From NCBI GenBank assembly GCA_022266195.1, contig WHVY01000002.1:14461001-14525000 (forward strand): DNA of 64,000 nucleotides, given 5' to 3'. The DNA is from Tetranychus cinnabarinus (taxonomy: Eukaryota; Arthropoda; Arachnida; Trombidiformes; Tetranychidae). Both the position numbers and the translations under genes were made by a program. Below, in pieces: positions 13,201 through 23,841 of this stretch. Each line of letters starts with the position of its first letter. Position 1 is the first letter of the stretch. The notes beneath the pieces were generated by a model, which was not told the origin of the DNA, made no database searches, and saw only the letters and a list, made by a program, of their open reading frames with translations.

Positions 13201-16200
13201 GTCCAATCTCTAAGTACAATGATTCAGGTGAATGTAAACCGTGTCATGAAAATTGTATTTCTGGTTGTACTGGACCTGAAAATCGTCCAGGACTTGGAGG
13301 ATGTAACTCCTGTGAACGAGCCATCGTTTCTATTGACAATCCAGATGTTGTTGAGAAATGTCTTAAAGCTGACGAACCTTGTCCTGATGGATTTTACCAT
13401 GAATACATTGGAACCAGAGAAGATGGCGGCTTGAAATCGTTGTCTGGTAAATCTGTTTGTCGTAAATGTCACCAAAGATGTAGAAACTGTACTGCTTATG
13501 GTATTCATAAATCAGTTTGTGAATGTTTACAATATTCTTCGGCTGAGCAATGTGAAGATACTTGTCCACGAGATCACTGGGCTGATACAGCTAATCATGT
13601 GTGTTACAAGTGTGCCGATGAATGCCAAGGCTGTCACGGACCAACCAATGGAGATTGTTTATCTTGTCGTAACTATCGTGTCTACTGGGGTGATGATCAA
13701 AAGCGTTTCAATTGTACTGCTACTTGTCCTGCAGATAAGCCATACAAAGTTGTTGCCGTAAATGTTGCCGAAGATCCGTATTGTTCTGAAGAAGAAGCTA
13801 AACCGTTCATACCTCCACCTAAAGATTCCAACACAGCAATGATAGTTGGTGTTATAGCAATCACAGTTTTATGTCTTGGATTTTTCCTTGCCTTTTTCAG
13901 TTACCAGGGTCTTCAAAAAGCACGAACAAAGGAAAAGACTATGCAACTCACGATGCGAATGTCCGGGTTCGAAGATAATGAGCCTCTTAAATTGACTAAT
14001 GTTAGGCCAAACTTGGCTAAACTCCGCATTGTAAAAGAGGCAGAGCTTCGTAAAGGAGGTGTACTTGGCTGTGGGGCTTTTGGTATGGTTCACAAAGGAG
14101 TTTGGGTCCCTGAAGGGGAAAATGTAAAAATTCCCGTTGCAATCAAAATTTTGAAAGAAGGCACTGCTCCAGATACAAACAAAGAGTTTCTTGAAGAGGC
14201 TTACATCATGGCATCAGTCGATCATCCTAATTTACTTAAGCTTTTAGCTGTTTGTATGACTTCACAACTCATGTTGGTTACTCAACTTATGCCTTTAGGA
14301 TGTCTTTTAGATTATGTGAAAACACACAAAGATAAAATTGGCTCAAAACCTTTATTAAATTGGTGCACTCAAATTGCTAGAGGAATGGCTTATCTTGAGG
14401 ATAAACGAATGGTTCACCGTGATTTGGCTTTGAGAAACGTTCTTCTTCAAACTCCAGGATGTGTAAAAATTACAGATTTTGGTTTAGCCAAACTATTAGA
14501 TATTAATGAAGACGAATATATTGCTGAAGGAGGCAAAATGCCTATTAAATGGTTAGCTCTTGAATGTATCCACCATCGAATATTTACTCATAAAAGTGAT
14601 GTTTGGGCTTTTGGTATTACTGTTTGGGAACTTTTAACATATGGCGGACGTCCATATGAAGGTGTAAATGCTCGAGAAGTTCCATCCCTTTTAGATAAAG
14701 GTGAGCGGCTTCCACAGCCCGCAATTTGTACAATAGATGTTTACATGATCATGATTAAGTGTTGGATGCTGGATGCAGAGTCTCGTCCATCCTTTAGAGA
14801 CTTGGCTATGGTGTTTGCCAAAATGGCTGGTGATCCTGGAAGATATCTCGTCATTCCAGGAGACAAGTTTATGAGACTTCCAAGCTACACTCAACAAGAT
14901 GAGAAAGAACTGATAATAAATTTGTCCAAAGCAATCGAAGGACCTGAAGTTATAATGGATGCTGAAGAATACTTGCAACCAAGTCGATCAGAACACGAGG
15001 GTAACAGTGAGACACCTCCACCACCTACACCTATTAAGAAATTCATGGAAGATCGAGGGTTTGAAGGGGATCCTCTTGGGATGATGATGCCTTCCGCCCA
15101 GTCAATTGTGGGCAATCATCACTCAATATATTCAAATAATTACCCACATCATCATCATGCTCATACTGGGTCCATTGGTGGTGTGACAAATATAACAACT
15201 GCCAGCTTCTTAGATGACACTGTTGATTCATGTAAAACACGAGCAAGCTCAATTATGTTTAACGGTGGAACTCTTCGAAGTAACGCTGAATTGAGAAGCA
15301 AATATGCTGGTCTTGATTGTGGCAATAGTGGCCTTGAAAATGGAAATGGTTCAACTTTATATCCCTTAACTTCAACTATGCATCGCAGGGACAGCAGCCT
15401 TATATCTAGTCGATTCTCAGCAGAACCTGTAAAAATGCATTCCAAAGGTACTTATTTTACTTAATTTAATTCAAATCCATACAAAATTTGTTACACTTTA
15501 CTAATATAAATTTACTTGAATCTATTTTTTTTAGAATTTGAAAGTATTGATAACTTTATGGCTGATGGAAGCAACTTCTCTAAAGGTTGTGATATTCCAA
15601 TGAGCCTTCCAGTTGACGAAGAAGATTATTTAATGCCTTCACCAGGTCTTCGCAACTCTCAAAATTATGTAGACTTAATAGGTGATGCTAAACTTTCAGG
15701 TAATGTTTCTGCAAAAGTGTCACTATTACAGAATAATGATTCAATTAATATTGATTCACATTCCCTTTGTCTTGATCAAAAATTAATTTTCAACATTTTT
15801 TTCACTATTAGAAATGGGAACACTTAAAGCCAAAGATCTCGAACAGTTTTGTAATGTACCTGATTTTGTACCAGTTGATGGTCATGGAAGATTCGGTGTC
15901 GATAATCTCGAATATTACCGAATGAGTTTCGAAGTACCGAATGACTATATTAACACTAGGCCATGTTACATAGGTAACAATTGTCTACCAGGAGTGCCAC
16001 TTAACTCAAATAGCAATGGACCTTCTAATGGTCAAGCCATAATAGGACCACCACCACCCACTCCAACAACAATAAGCGGTGGAACAATATGCGGTGGTAT
16101 TGTGCCTAGTTCAGGTCCAGGAAGGCCTAATAGTTCACCATCTAATGGCCCATGTCAAATGGGACCACCACCAACACCTGGACCGCAATCTTCTTTGACC

Positions 16201-16353
16201 GGTCCTCAAGTTATTCACATAGTCAGTCGTAAATTACATTCTAGTGACGAGGAAAATTCGGACGATCATGAATATTATAATGACAATTATTATGATAGCT
16301 CAGCACGTGAATTACAACCTCTTAATCAACGACGCAACGAAACAACTGTATGA
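10223..16353 (+). CDS. Egfr: Epidermal growth factor receptor (ErbB receptor tyrosine kinase)
   Basis: Plasma-membrane receptor tyrosine kinase for EGF/TGF-alpha/neuregulin-like ligands, signalling to Ras-MAPK. Exons 10223-11828, 12728-12860, 13070-15447, 15535-15699, 15812-16353 join in frame to 1607 residues. The open frame begins at a GTG at 10187, but the first ATG is 10223 and is followed directly by a hydrophobic signal peptide (KWCLLIPLIFVIVLI). Order: signal peptide, L1, furin-like Cys-rich, L2 (ends in exon 1), extended Cys-rich region, TM at about 836-858, kinase at about 905-1170, long tail. The kinase has GCGAFG (913-918), the VAIK lysine (939), gatekeeper Thr 984, HRD (Asp 1031) and DFG (Asp 1049), so it looks active; the catalytic loop reads HRDLALRN where human EGFR has HRDLAARN. 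Tail tyrosines include DAEEYLQP, EEDYLMP, QNYVDL and NDYINT (YxN, Grb2-type). The C-terminus is ETTV, a class I PDZ ligand. Confidence 0.97.
11829..12727 (+). other. EGFR intron 1
   Basis: 899 bp between L2 and the second Cys-rich region. The donor is GCG|GTAAGT and the acceptor CCCACAG. It is pyrimidine-rich with no gene seen. Read-through of the donor would add a hydrophobic tail ending at a stop at 12035-12037, which is likely meaningless unless transcripts show retention. Confidence 0.75.
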
Positions 16354-19300
16354 TTTTTATAAATGAATATTTGTAAATATTTTGACAAAAATACTAAATT
16401 CAGTACCAACATTTCATACGAAAATTAACATTTGGACATTGATTTGGTGGTTTTACATGAAATGCATAGCTTATTAGCAGCAAATTACAGCCAAACCTGC
16501 CTGCGGTAACAGGTTCATCAATAACAATTCAAACACAAGTGCTTCTAGTAATAACAATGACAATCCATCCTTTAATACTAGCCACAGACGTAGCAACTCA
16601 ACAAATGAACGTTTCAAAATCATGTAGATCTTCATCAACCTTGGTTTCGTGTTCTTGTGAATGCCTAAGTATCAAGAAGATCAAGAAGGAAACGCTTTTT
16701 CGCACTTCCAAGTGTAAAATCTTAAAATAATGTGCCATATTTTTATAACAACCCTACTAAATAAGGCTGTGTTAATCAAATCGCTATGCAACATGTTCAC
16801 TTTTTACTTAACTTGGTTATTTGGTTCACAATTAGTGCAATGCAATTATAGTCATTGCAGATTTTTGATATGACTAATTTTTATGAAAATGGTTTAAATG
16901 ATCATATTGATCATGTGTCAATCAAATTACTGAGTAACTAAATTTTTGCCGAATCTCGGTGCAACTGTATAAAGAAATTTTGTATAATTTTTTATTCTTA
17001 CCCTTGATCCTCAATAACGTGTGTCTTGTAAATCTTTTGATTGTTGCGTGTCCAAAGTCATCATCATGCACCTCTCCAACAACTGCATCATAAAAAGCAT
17101 CAACATAATCAATGAATCACATTTGGTCCACATTTTAATTGTTAAAGACAACAATAATGACAACTCAACCCTTATCAAGATGGAAAAGGCTGAAAGATGA
17201 AAATAAGACGGAGAAATATGTTATTAAGTCTTCTTGATTTTTGTTGTTCAACTTTTATGGTTATCATTTACTTCAACCAACTTGCATCAATCATCATTAT
17301 TATCTACATTATTACAGCCATCATCGTCATTTTAAGAGCAACCAACAGGTTTTATCCTTTAACATGCGTTTCTGTTATTCATTTCATTCATCAAAATAAT
17401 GACAAGATTGATCAAGATCTGTTGATATTAAATCGACTTACGTCCGTCAGATAATCACTGCAATCTCTATCAGCAGTAATCTTTAACAATTTAATTTTGA
17501 TCTTCCAATTCAATGTTTCATCTGAAACATCAAATTTCTTCCTGTCTTTACGTTTAATCAAATGAACATCCTTTGGATCAAAAGTAAACCATATTTGAGA
17601 CGCCACACTTTGAAAGCATGAAATTTAATTGTACAAAAATCAATATTTTAAATATGACAAAATATGTAAATGTAATTAAAATTAACTTTTAAGTTGAACA
17701 ACCTAAATTGGAGCAATTTCATTTCTCTTTCAATCATTAATAATTGAAGGAAAGCGTCTCAAAAATATAAAACTAAAATCAACACAAATGGGAACAAAAT
17801 GGTTCCTATTAAAAAGTTGTGATAATTCAACTTGTTTAGTCCGAGTTAAATGCTGAGTTAATTTTTCGCTGCATGAATTGCCGTTTAAACCAATCTTTGA
17901 AGTCAATAAGTTAACCATATGATGAACAAAAGGTCGGCCTTCTTCAGTTTTAGTCGGAAATGTTTGAAGTTTAAAGGATTAACTGATTATCTCTTCAATG
18001 AACCTCCGACTGTAAGAATGGCTTATCCGTGTTAATTTTAATCCAATTGTTTGCTAATGAAACAGATGAGCCGACTTGACCTTTTCAATTCAAAGGAAAA
18101 AACAAAAGTGAAATCAATGAAAATTTTCAAGAATTGAACCTCTTTTTCTGGTTAATGTCTAAATCTATTGAAGTTTGAATTAAATTTAAATTGAATGCTT
18201 TTCAGCGTATTTAAAGTGAAAGGTGGAACCAATTGTTTTATAAATACAATGAGCACTTCAAATGAAATAGCAATCATCAGTTCCAATGAAAGCTTAGCGA
18301 AAGTTTGATCAACACTAAAACGGATCAATGTTTAAAAGCATTCAGCTTTTACATTGTATTGTTGAATTCATATTCAAAATATTGATGTAAATAAGTCAAC
18401 AATCATTTTAATTTTCTTGTCACCAGAAAAGCTATATTAGTAAAAGATAACACGTAAATATAAACTAATTTTGATTTGCTTCATATCATTGTTTAAACCA
18501 AATTTTCATCTTTATTTAGGACTAGTTAACCTTGATGGAATTGTGATCAAAGGTAATTTAAATAATGTTAGGGAAAGCAATTATTTAGGTGAGACGTGTT
18601 AAGAGATGGTAAAGTCAAGGAAAAGTTGATTCCCTTTGTAACTTACAAAAACAGTCACGCCACAAAATGGTCTAACCTCAATGACAGTCTACGCTTTATA
18701 AGGCCACCATTCAAGTACATAAACCTGTGTTACGGACGAGTTATTAAGAAGAGGAAGATGAAGATGATGAGGAGGATGACAATTATGAGTAACTTCACCA
18801 TTGGGTTGAGAAATGAGATGTAATTGTTGGATAAAGAAACGGAATCATCAACCATATCCATTGATAATTTTGAATCGTCTCTGTTTTGAGTTTAATGTTT
18901 TCAATGAAAGTATACATCAGTTAATGGTTCTGTTTGTATGTTAAATGGTTAAACAATTAATTTAATCAGTAAATTAATAAAATTACCAAGTTTGAAGGGT
19001 TACTTGTTATTTATAAATTTGGATTGATTTGATTTCTTTCAATGTTTTGACTTGAGGTTCATTAAAATATACATAATGCAGTTGATTGTTTATTTTTATC
19101 AAAACCCAAATGAATATCTGCTTTTAGTTTTTATTATATTATATTATTAGTCTTAATATTAGTATTTTTACTTGATTTACGGTAAAAGATAGCAATGAAT
19201 TAAATCCACTTTCACTTTAATATAATCTTTAAATAAAGTCTTTAATAATAAAAAAACAGGTAAAAATAATCAATTCACTTTTCTTTTCCAGTGATCAATT

Positions 19301-20102
19301 TTTTTTGCTTCAACTGCTATTTTCATATTTAGGTTGAAAGTTGATTACTACTTATTGCTGCTGTTGCATCTTAAATTGTGATTTAAATTAACGTTGCCCT
19401 TCTTTGGTCTTCAAAACCAGTTTAGCTTTTCCTAATCATTTTCACCTTTTTTTGTCTTGAACTATTTTTTGATAATAAAACCAGAATAGTGTATGGATAA
19501 GCGGGAAAAATTAATGATGGTAATATTAATAACTATCATTAGCAACCAGAATGGTTAATATTTAAAGGTAATGAAAAAAGAACAATGTTTTATGTTTTAG
19601 ATTTGTAAATATATTATTAATGAAATAATAACATGATAAAAAAGTTATGGCAAAAAAGATGCTGATGATGATGATACGAGAGAGGCTAGAAGAGAGAAGA
19701 TGAAAACACAAAGGTGGGTGACAAAGGACAAATTAAAAATCTAAATAGATTAGACTGTTTCAATAATCAATTGGATTCCAGCAAGGTTAAGTTGATCTAG
19801 CAAAATGAGGGAAAGATTTGACATCTAGATCATTCTAACTTTCAATGTCTAACCTTGACAATTGATTAATTTTGTGGAAACAAGTCTAGTTATTTAACTT
19901 TTTTTACAATCAGGTGAACAGGACAATTATTGTACAATTGATGAGGAAAGAGAGAAAGAGGCGCTGAAGAGAGGAAAATGAAAAACAGTCATCATCGAGG
20001 GTTTGGTGATGGTGCTTTTGTGTCTGTTATGCTGATGAATTTTGTGGTCGCGTTGTTGCAGTAATGGAATGTTGATGTTTAGTTTAGATGAAAGTGATTG
20101 GT
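16354..20102. other. Intergenic region downstream of EGFR
   Basis: About 3.7 kb. The first 300 bp should be EGFR 3' UTR and contain an Asn/Ser-rich open frame discussed in the findings. Two short minus-strand open frames at 17412-17606 and 17730-17918 have protein-like composition but no recognised family and no good joint gene model. I see no RNA gene or mobile element in the rest. Confidence 0.6.
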
Positions 20103-20690
20103 TTACCATCCTGATGATCCACCATAACTACCAGCAGCAGCTGAGTAATCATCACCACCACCATAAGATGAAGCTCCAGCTCCATATGAGGCACCAGATG
20201 AGTATGAAGAAGCGGATCCCCAGTTATCACCTCCTCCCCATGATGGTTCCCAAGATGAAACAGTTGGCCATGATGGTGCAGGCCATGAAGGAGCGGGCCA
20301 TGATTGTTTTGGCCAGGATTTGGCTTCCAATTCAAGAGGAAGACTGTTGATTTGCGACAATTTAAGTAGCGGCAGCGGTAGCAAAGGAAAAAGGAGAAGG
20401 ATCAAAGGATTAGATTTTCAGTTAATATTTTGTTAGTTAGAAAGTAAAGTTTAGTTTTAATTTAAATTGATTGGTACTTACGGAATTGGGATTGGAACAG
20501 GTAAGATTCCGAACTTCTTTTTCTTGGAATGTTTCAAGAGAAGAGCCAAAGCAGCGAGTTTCTTGATCTTAAGGAGTTTTCGTCGACTTCCTTCGACTTG
20601 TGTAACATAGTAGTTAACAAGAACCAATTGGAGAACAACTAAAACTAAGAAAGCGAGCGATAAGCCCGTTCGACGACTGGTTAAGGACAT
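20103..20690 (-). CDS. Secreted Trp-Pro and Gly/Ser/Tyr-rich structural protein (cuticle or silk-like)
   Basis: Two exons, 20690-20482 and 20343-20103, join in frame to 149 residues (acceptor CAACAG). The N-terminus is a signal peptide (LSLAFLVLVVLQLVLV). A basic Lys/Leu-rich stretch follows and ends in a Pro-Val/Ile-Pro run (ILPVPIPIPLP). Next comes a short tandem repeat of the unit SWPxP/Q (KSWPKQSWPAPSWPAPSWP), then a Gly/Ser/Tyr/Ala-rich tail ending GGSSGW. This architecture is typical of arthropod extracellular structural proteins of cuticle, silk or glue, but I recognise no named family. The second exon could be misread as starting further upstream, where an open frame has no signal for it. 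The function is inferred from composition only. Confidence 0.75.
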
Positions 20691-23217
20691 AGTTTTGATT
20701 TAAGATGATGGTTTAATTAATCCGTTATTCCTTGAGAAAAAAGAAAGAAGAGAGAGAAAAAAATAAGCAAACGATAAACAAATAGAAACAAAGGGATTCA
20801 AATGAGTCAAAAGGTAGCACTGAAGTAATCCGTTTCTTTTCAATAAAGCTGATTGGATAACACAAAGTGTGTGTTATTAGGAAAACATGGTTATAGTGTG
20901 GGATAGCAAAATCTTATATAAAATGTATTTACTTAAACAGAAAAGTGAAATTTACCTTTTATCAATAAACAAATGATGTTGATGGTTAAACTTTAATAAA
21001 GTGAATGAAGTTAGGAATCAAATTGTGATTCCCTTTTATATATCATCTAAAAATGTGAAAGTTACCTGCTAGTGTATATATTATAGCAGGAAGTACAGCT
21101 AAAGGAACATGAAGAAAATTTTCTCATTTTTTCTCCACCTCTCACCTCATTTTTTGACCAATTAACTATTTTAAAGATGGACCAAGGAACCACCACCAAC
21201 ATATTCAAAGCAGTAAGTTGAAGCAAAAATGTTGCTGATGCTGATGGTGATGATGCTGATGGTGATGTTGATGATGATGAAAGAGAAAGCAAGTCCGGTT
21301 GATTTGTTACAATAAGGAAATGTGTTTTTAATTACAAAAAAGCTACGATAATATTATTGCTTTAGGCAATTTAAGAGGCAGGAATCAAACAGTAATAATA
21401 ATAATAATGATAACATAAAGAATAACACTAATATTAAACGATAATCTAGATCAGAAGAAGAAAGAGGCTGATCAATCTTCCGGCGATCTTTTACGATCAT
21501 CTTTTTGCTCCGATCAACATAATCATCATTATCATCATCTCAGCATCCAACATTCCAACTTGTCTCTATTTAATCTGATCCACGAATTAGTCTTGATTCC
21601 TTCAAATGATTTTTAATAATAACAATAAAAAATGCTTTGGTTTTATCTGCGATTTTTCAATAGTTAAAAGTATATTTATGAAGAAGCCAAATTGCAGCAA
21701 AACACAATTTCTCTTCTTTCTCAGCTTCATCACAATCATTATCGTTTTCATTTTTTCATCATCATCATCATCATATCTATAACCTCAATTAATATTATAA
21801 TTTTGTTAAATCAAAACTTTCATTTTATGTTAACCTAATTTTGACTTCTTTGCCTCCAAACAAATCAAAATGATCATCCAACATTTTTAATACTGATATA
21901 AATGATGATGATAAAAAAGATGAAATTGAGTCCTTCATCATCATTACTTTCTCTTTCGTTCATTATCTTGAAGATATGATGAAAAATCAAATTGATATTA
22001 CAAGAAGAAGAAGAAGAAGAAGAGAAAGTGATGCTATTTTCCATCATTTTACTACCAAATTTGTTGAACTTATTAAATCCATCTTATCATTCTTATCTTG
22101 ATCCTCATCACCTTTCCACCTCCATCTTCATTTATTCATGATTCCAGGGTAACCGTAGTAATTTAATTCATTGCTTCTCCTTTTTTACTTCAACTAATAT
22201 TAATTTGGTTCAATTTACCAACTTCTTAATGATTACATTCTAGGTTGGTAGAATGGTATTCAATTTCAAACAACTAACGTTGCTTCAGTATTTTCATTTA
22301 AACTTATCCACTTAATTATTGTCATTTTACTACTTTTCTTCTCAATCATTTGTTAACCTTGTTTTATTGTTGATTAAACTAATCTTTGTTTTCATTTCCC
22401 ATTAAATTTCAGCAATCAATGAAACAAAACATGGAGCCAATTTCAAATGGATCGATCAATTCCAACAGCAAAAAACCCAACACTGATTGACTTACAAAAT
22501 AATCATATTCAATTTACGATTTCTGTCTAGTCGGTCAAACATACGCACACACATCGAATTAAATAGTTAATTGTAATCTCATGAATTGGTGTGAAATTGA
22601 AATAAGATTAGAGTTGAACATGAATTGGAAAATAAAGCCTTTTGAACAAAACACGCAAATCTTGCCTTTATATTTGCCGTTGGCCTCAGACAAGGGCGAA
22701 TCAGAGGCTAGGAAAGATGATGGAGATGAGGATGACAAGAAAAGAGAAGAAGACAAGATTAAGAAAAGGCGAAAATGAAGATGAAAGAGTCCAAAGAAAG
22801 AGGAATTGCCTAAAATAGCCTTAAACGGATCAGAGGTCGTAAAAATTTTGTCTTTGGTCTAAATGATTATCGTGAAAAATGTAAAATGACTCCCACTACT
22901 TCTTTGTTTTTAAACTTCCTCTTCTTTTCTCTATTCATCATTCACATTCTTATCATCCTCATCGCCATCGCCATCATCATCTTCCTCTCGACTCTCTGGA
23001 GAAGTCTCTGTCGTTTTTGTGCCTTCATTTTGGTGTTTGACATTTTTTGCCTTTGACCATCTTCATCGTTTTTAACCTTTTGTTTGTGCTGATGAGACTG
23101 AAGCCTCTGTTTTTGTTTCCAATCAAATCTATTCAACTATTTTATATCAGTGTAATTTAATTGTGTATCTCTTAATATTTCATTCATTTTTAGTTGATTT
23201 TGTACTTTAAATTAATC
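20691..23217. other. Intergenic region between the secreted protein gene and twist-like gene
   Basis: About 2.5 kb with AAT, CAT and GAA microsatellites near 21396-21416, 21755-21775 and 22007-22025. Short open frames here (21062-21292, 22559-22778, 22942-23136) are repeat-derived. No gene is supported, although an upstream exon of the twist-like gene could be here. Confidence 0.55.
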
Positions 23218-23646
23218 ATGAAAGTTTGTAATGGTAACCACACTCATCACTACAATCATAACCATAATCATAATCATAGTCATAGTCATAGCCATGGTCA
23301 TGGACATGGACATGGACATAAAAAGTTACATGTTCAGAGGATATTGGCTAATGTTCGTGAAAGAAAAAGGACTCAATCTTTGAATGAAGGATTCAATACA
23401 CTTCGCCAGATAATTCCAACTTTACCATCGGATAAATTGAGTAAAATTGCCACCTTAAAATTAGCTTGTCGATATATTAAATTTCTTGTTGAGGTAAATG
23501 AACATTTAGAGTTTAATTTTGTTTTACAATTCTTTAATCAATATATATTTTATTTACTTTATTAGATTCTTGATCATGGCAATGGTTATCCAATGGATGA
23601 TCAACAATTACATCGACTGTTTACAATTTGGAGGTTGGAAGAATAG
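23218..23646 (+). CDS. twist-like: Twist-family bHLH transcription factor, unusually short
   Basis: A nuclear E-box-binding basic helix-loop-helix factor, by homology a mesoderm regulator. Exons 23218-23493 and 23566-23646 give 118 residues. Residues about 5-35 are a run of NH, then SH, then GH dipeptides. The bHLH follows at about 42-92: basic region ANVRERKRTQSLNEGF, helix 2 LPSDKLSKIATLKLACRYI, very close to Twist proteins. Exon 2 ends in LFTIWRLEE, matching the Twist WR motif (FSVWRMEGAW in human TWIST1), which separates it from other bHLH families. Twist proteins are usually clearly longer. A pyrimidine-rich acceptor-like CATTTTTAG at 23185-23193 precedes the ATG, and the frame stays open from there to 23218, so an upstream coding or 5' UTR exon may be missing from this model. 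Confidence 0.88.
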
Positions 23647-23666
23647 ATTTTATTAAATAATTACAG

Positions 23667-23812
23667 TTTCCTGGTCTAGGTGTTGATGGTGTTCCTGATG
23701 TTGAAGGTGATTTAAGTTCAACACGTTTCCTCTTCCTACCAGGACCATTCTTTTAACCTCTTTTCAAGTGTGTTTCAAGTTCATCAATCTACTTCTTTTC
23801 GTTTGCTAGAAG
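23667..23812 (-). pseudogene. Broken fragment of brahma coding sequence (third copy)
   Basis: On the minus strand this segment matches brahma around the RKEVDY ... DELETPTKRG ... NGPGRKRKRDE ... PSTPGASTPRPG stretch (equivalent to about 24990-25150 in the left copy). Sequence encoding about 18 residues (YSDALTERQFLKAIEDGN) is deleted, the KRGKKNG part carries an in-frame stop, and the rest is diverged. It lies between the twist-like stop codon and the stop codon of the left brahma copy, in the same orientation as that copy. It is probably transcribed, if at all, as 3' UTR. Confidence 0.85.
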
Positions 23813-23841
23813 CAATCGAAAGTTGTTTTTGTTTCATTTAG

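Noticed and set aside
16539..16730. 63-codon plus-strand open frame after EGFR
   Set aside because: Different frame from the Asn/Ser-rich peptide reported in the findings, with no coding features; likely 3' UTR.
17412..17918. Two minus-strand open frames (17730-17918 and 17412-17606) with fairly protein-like composition; the second is followed by a possible donor
   Set aside because: No recognisable family, the frames could not be joined into a convincing gene, and lengths are near chance for this DNA. Worth a transcript check only.
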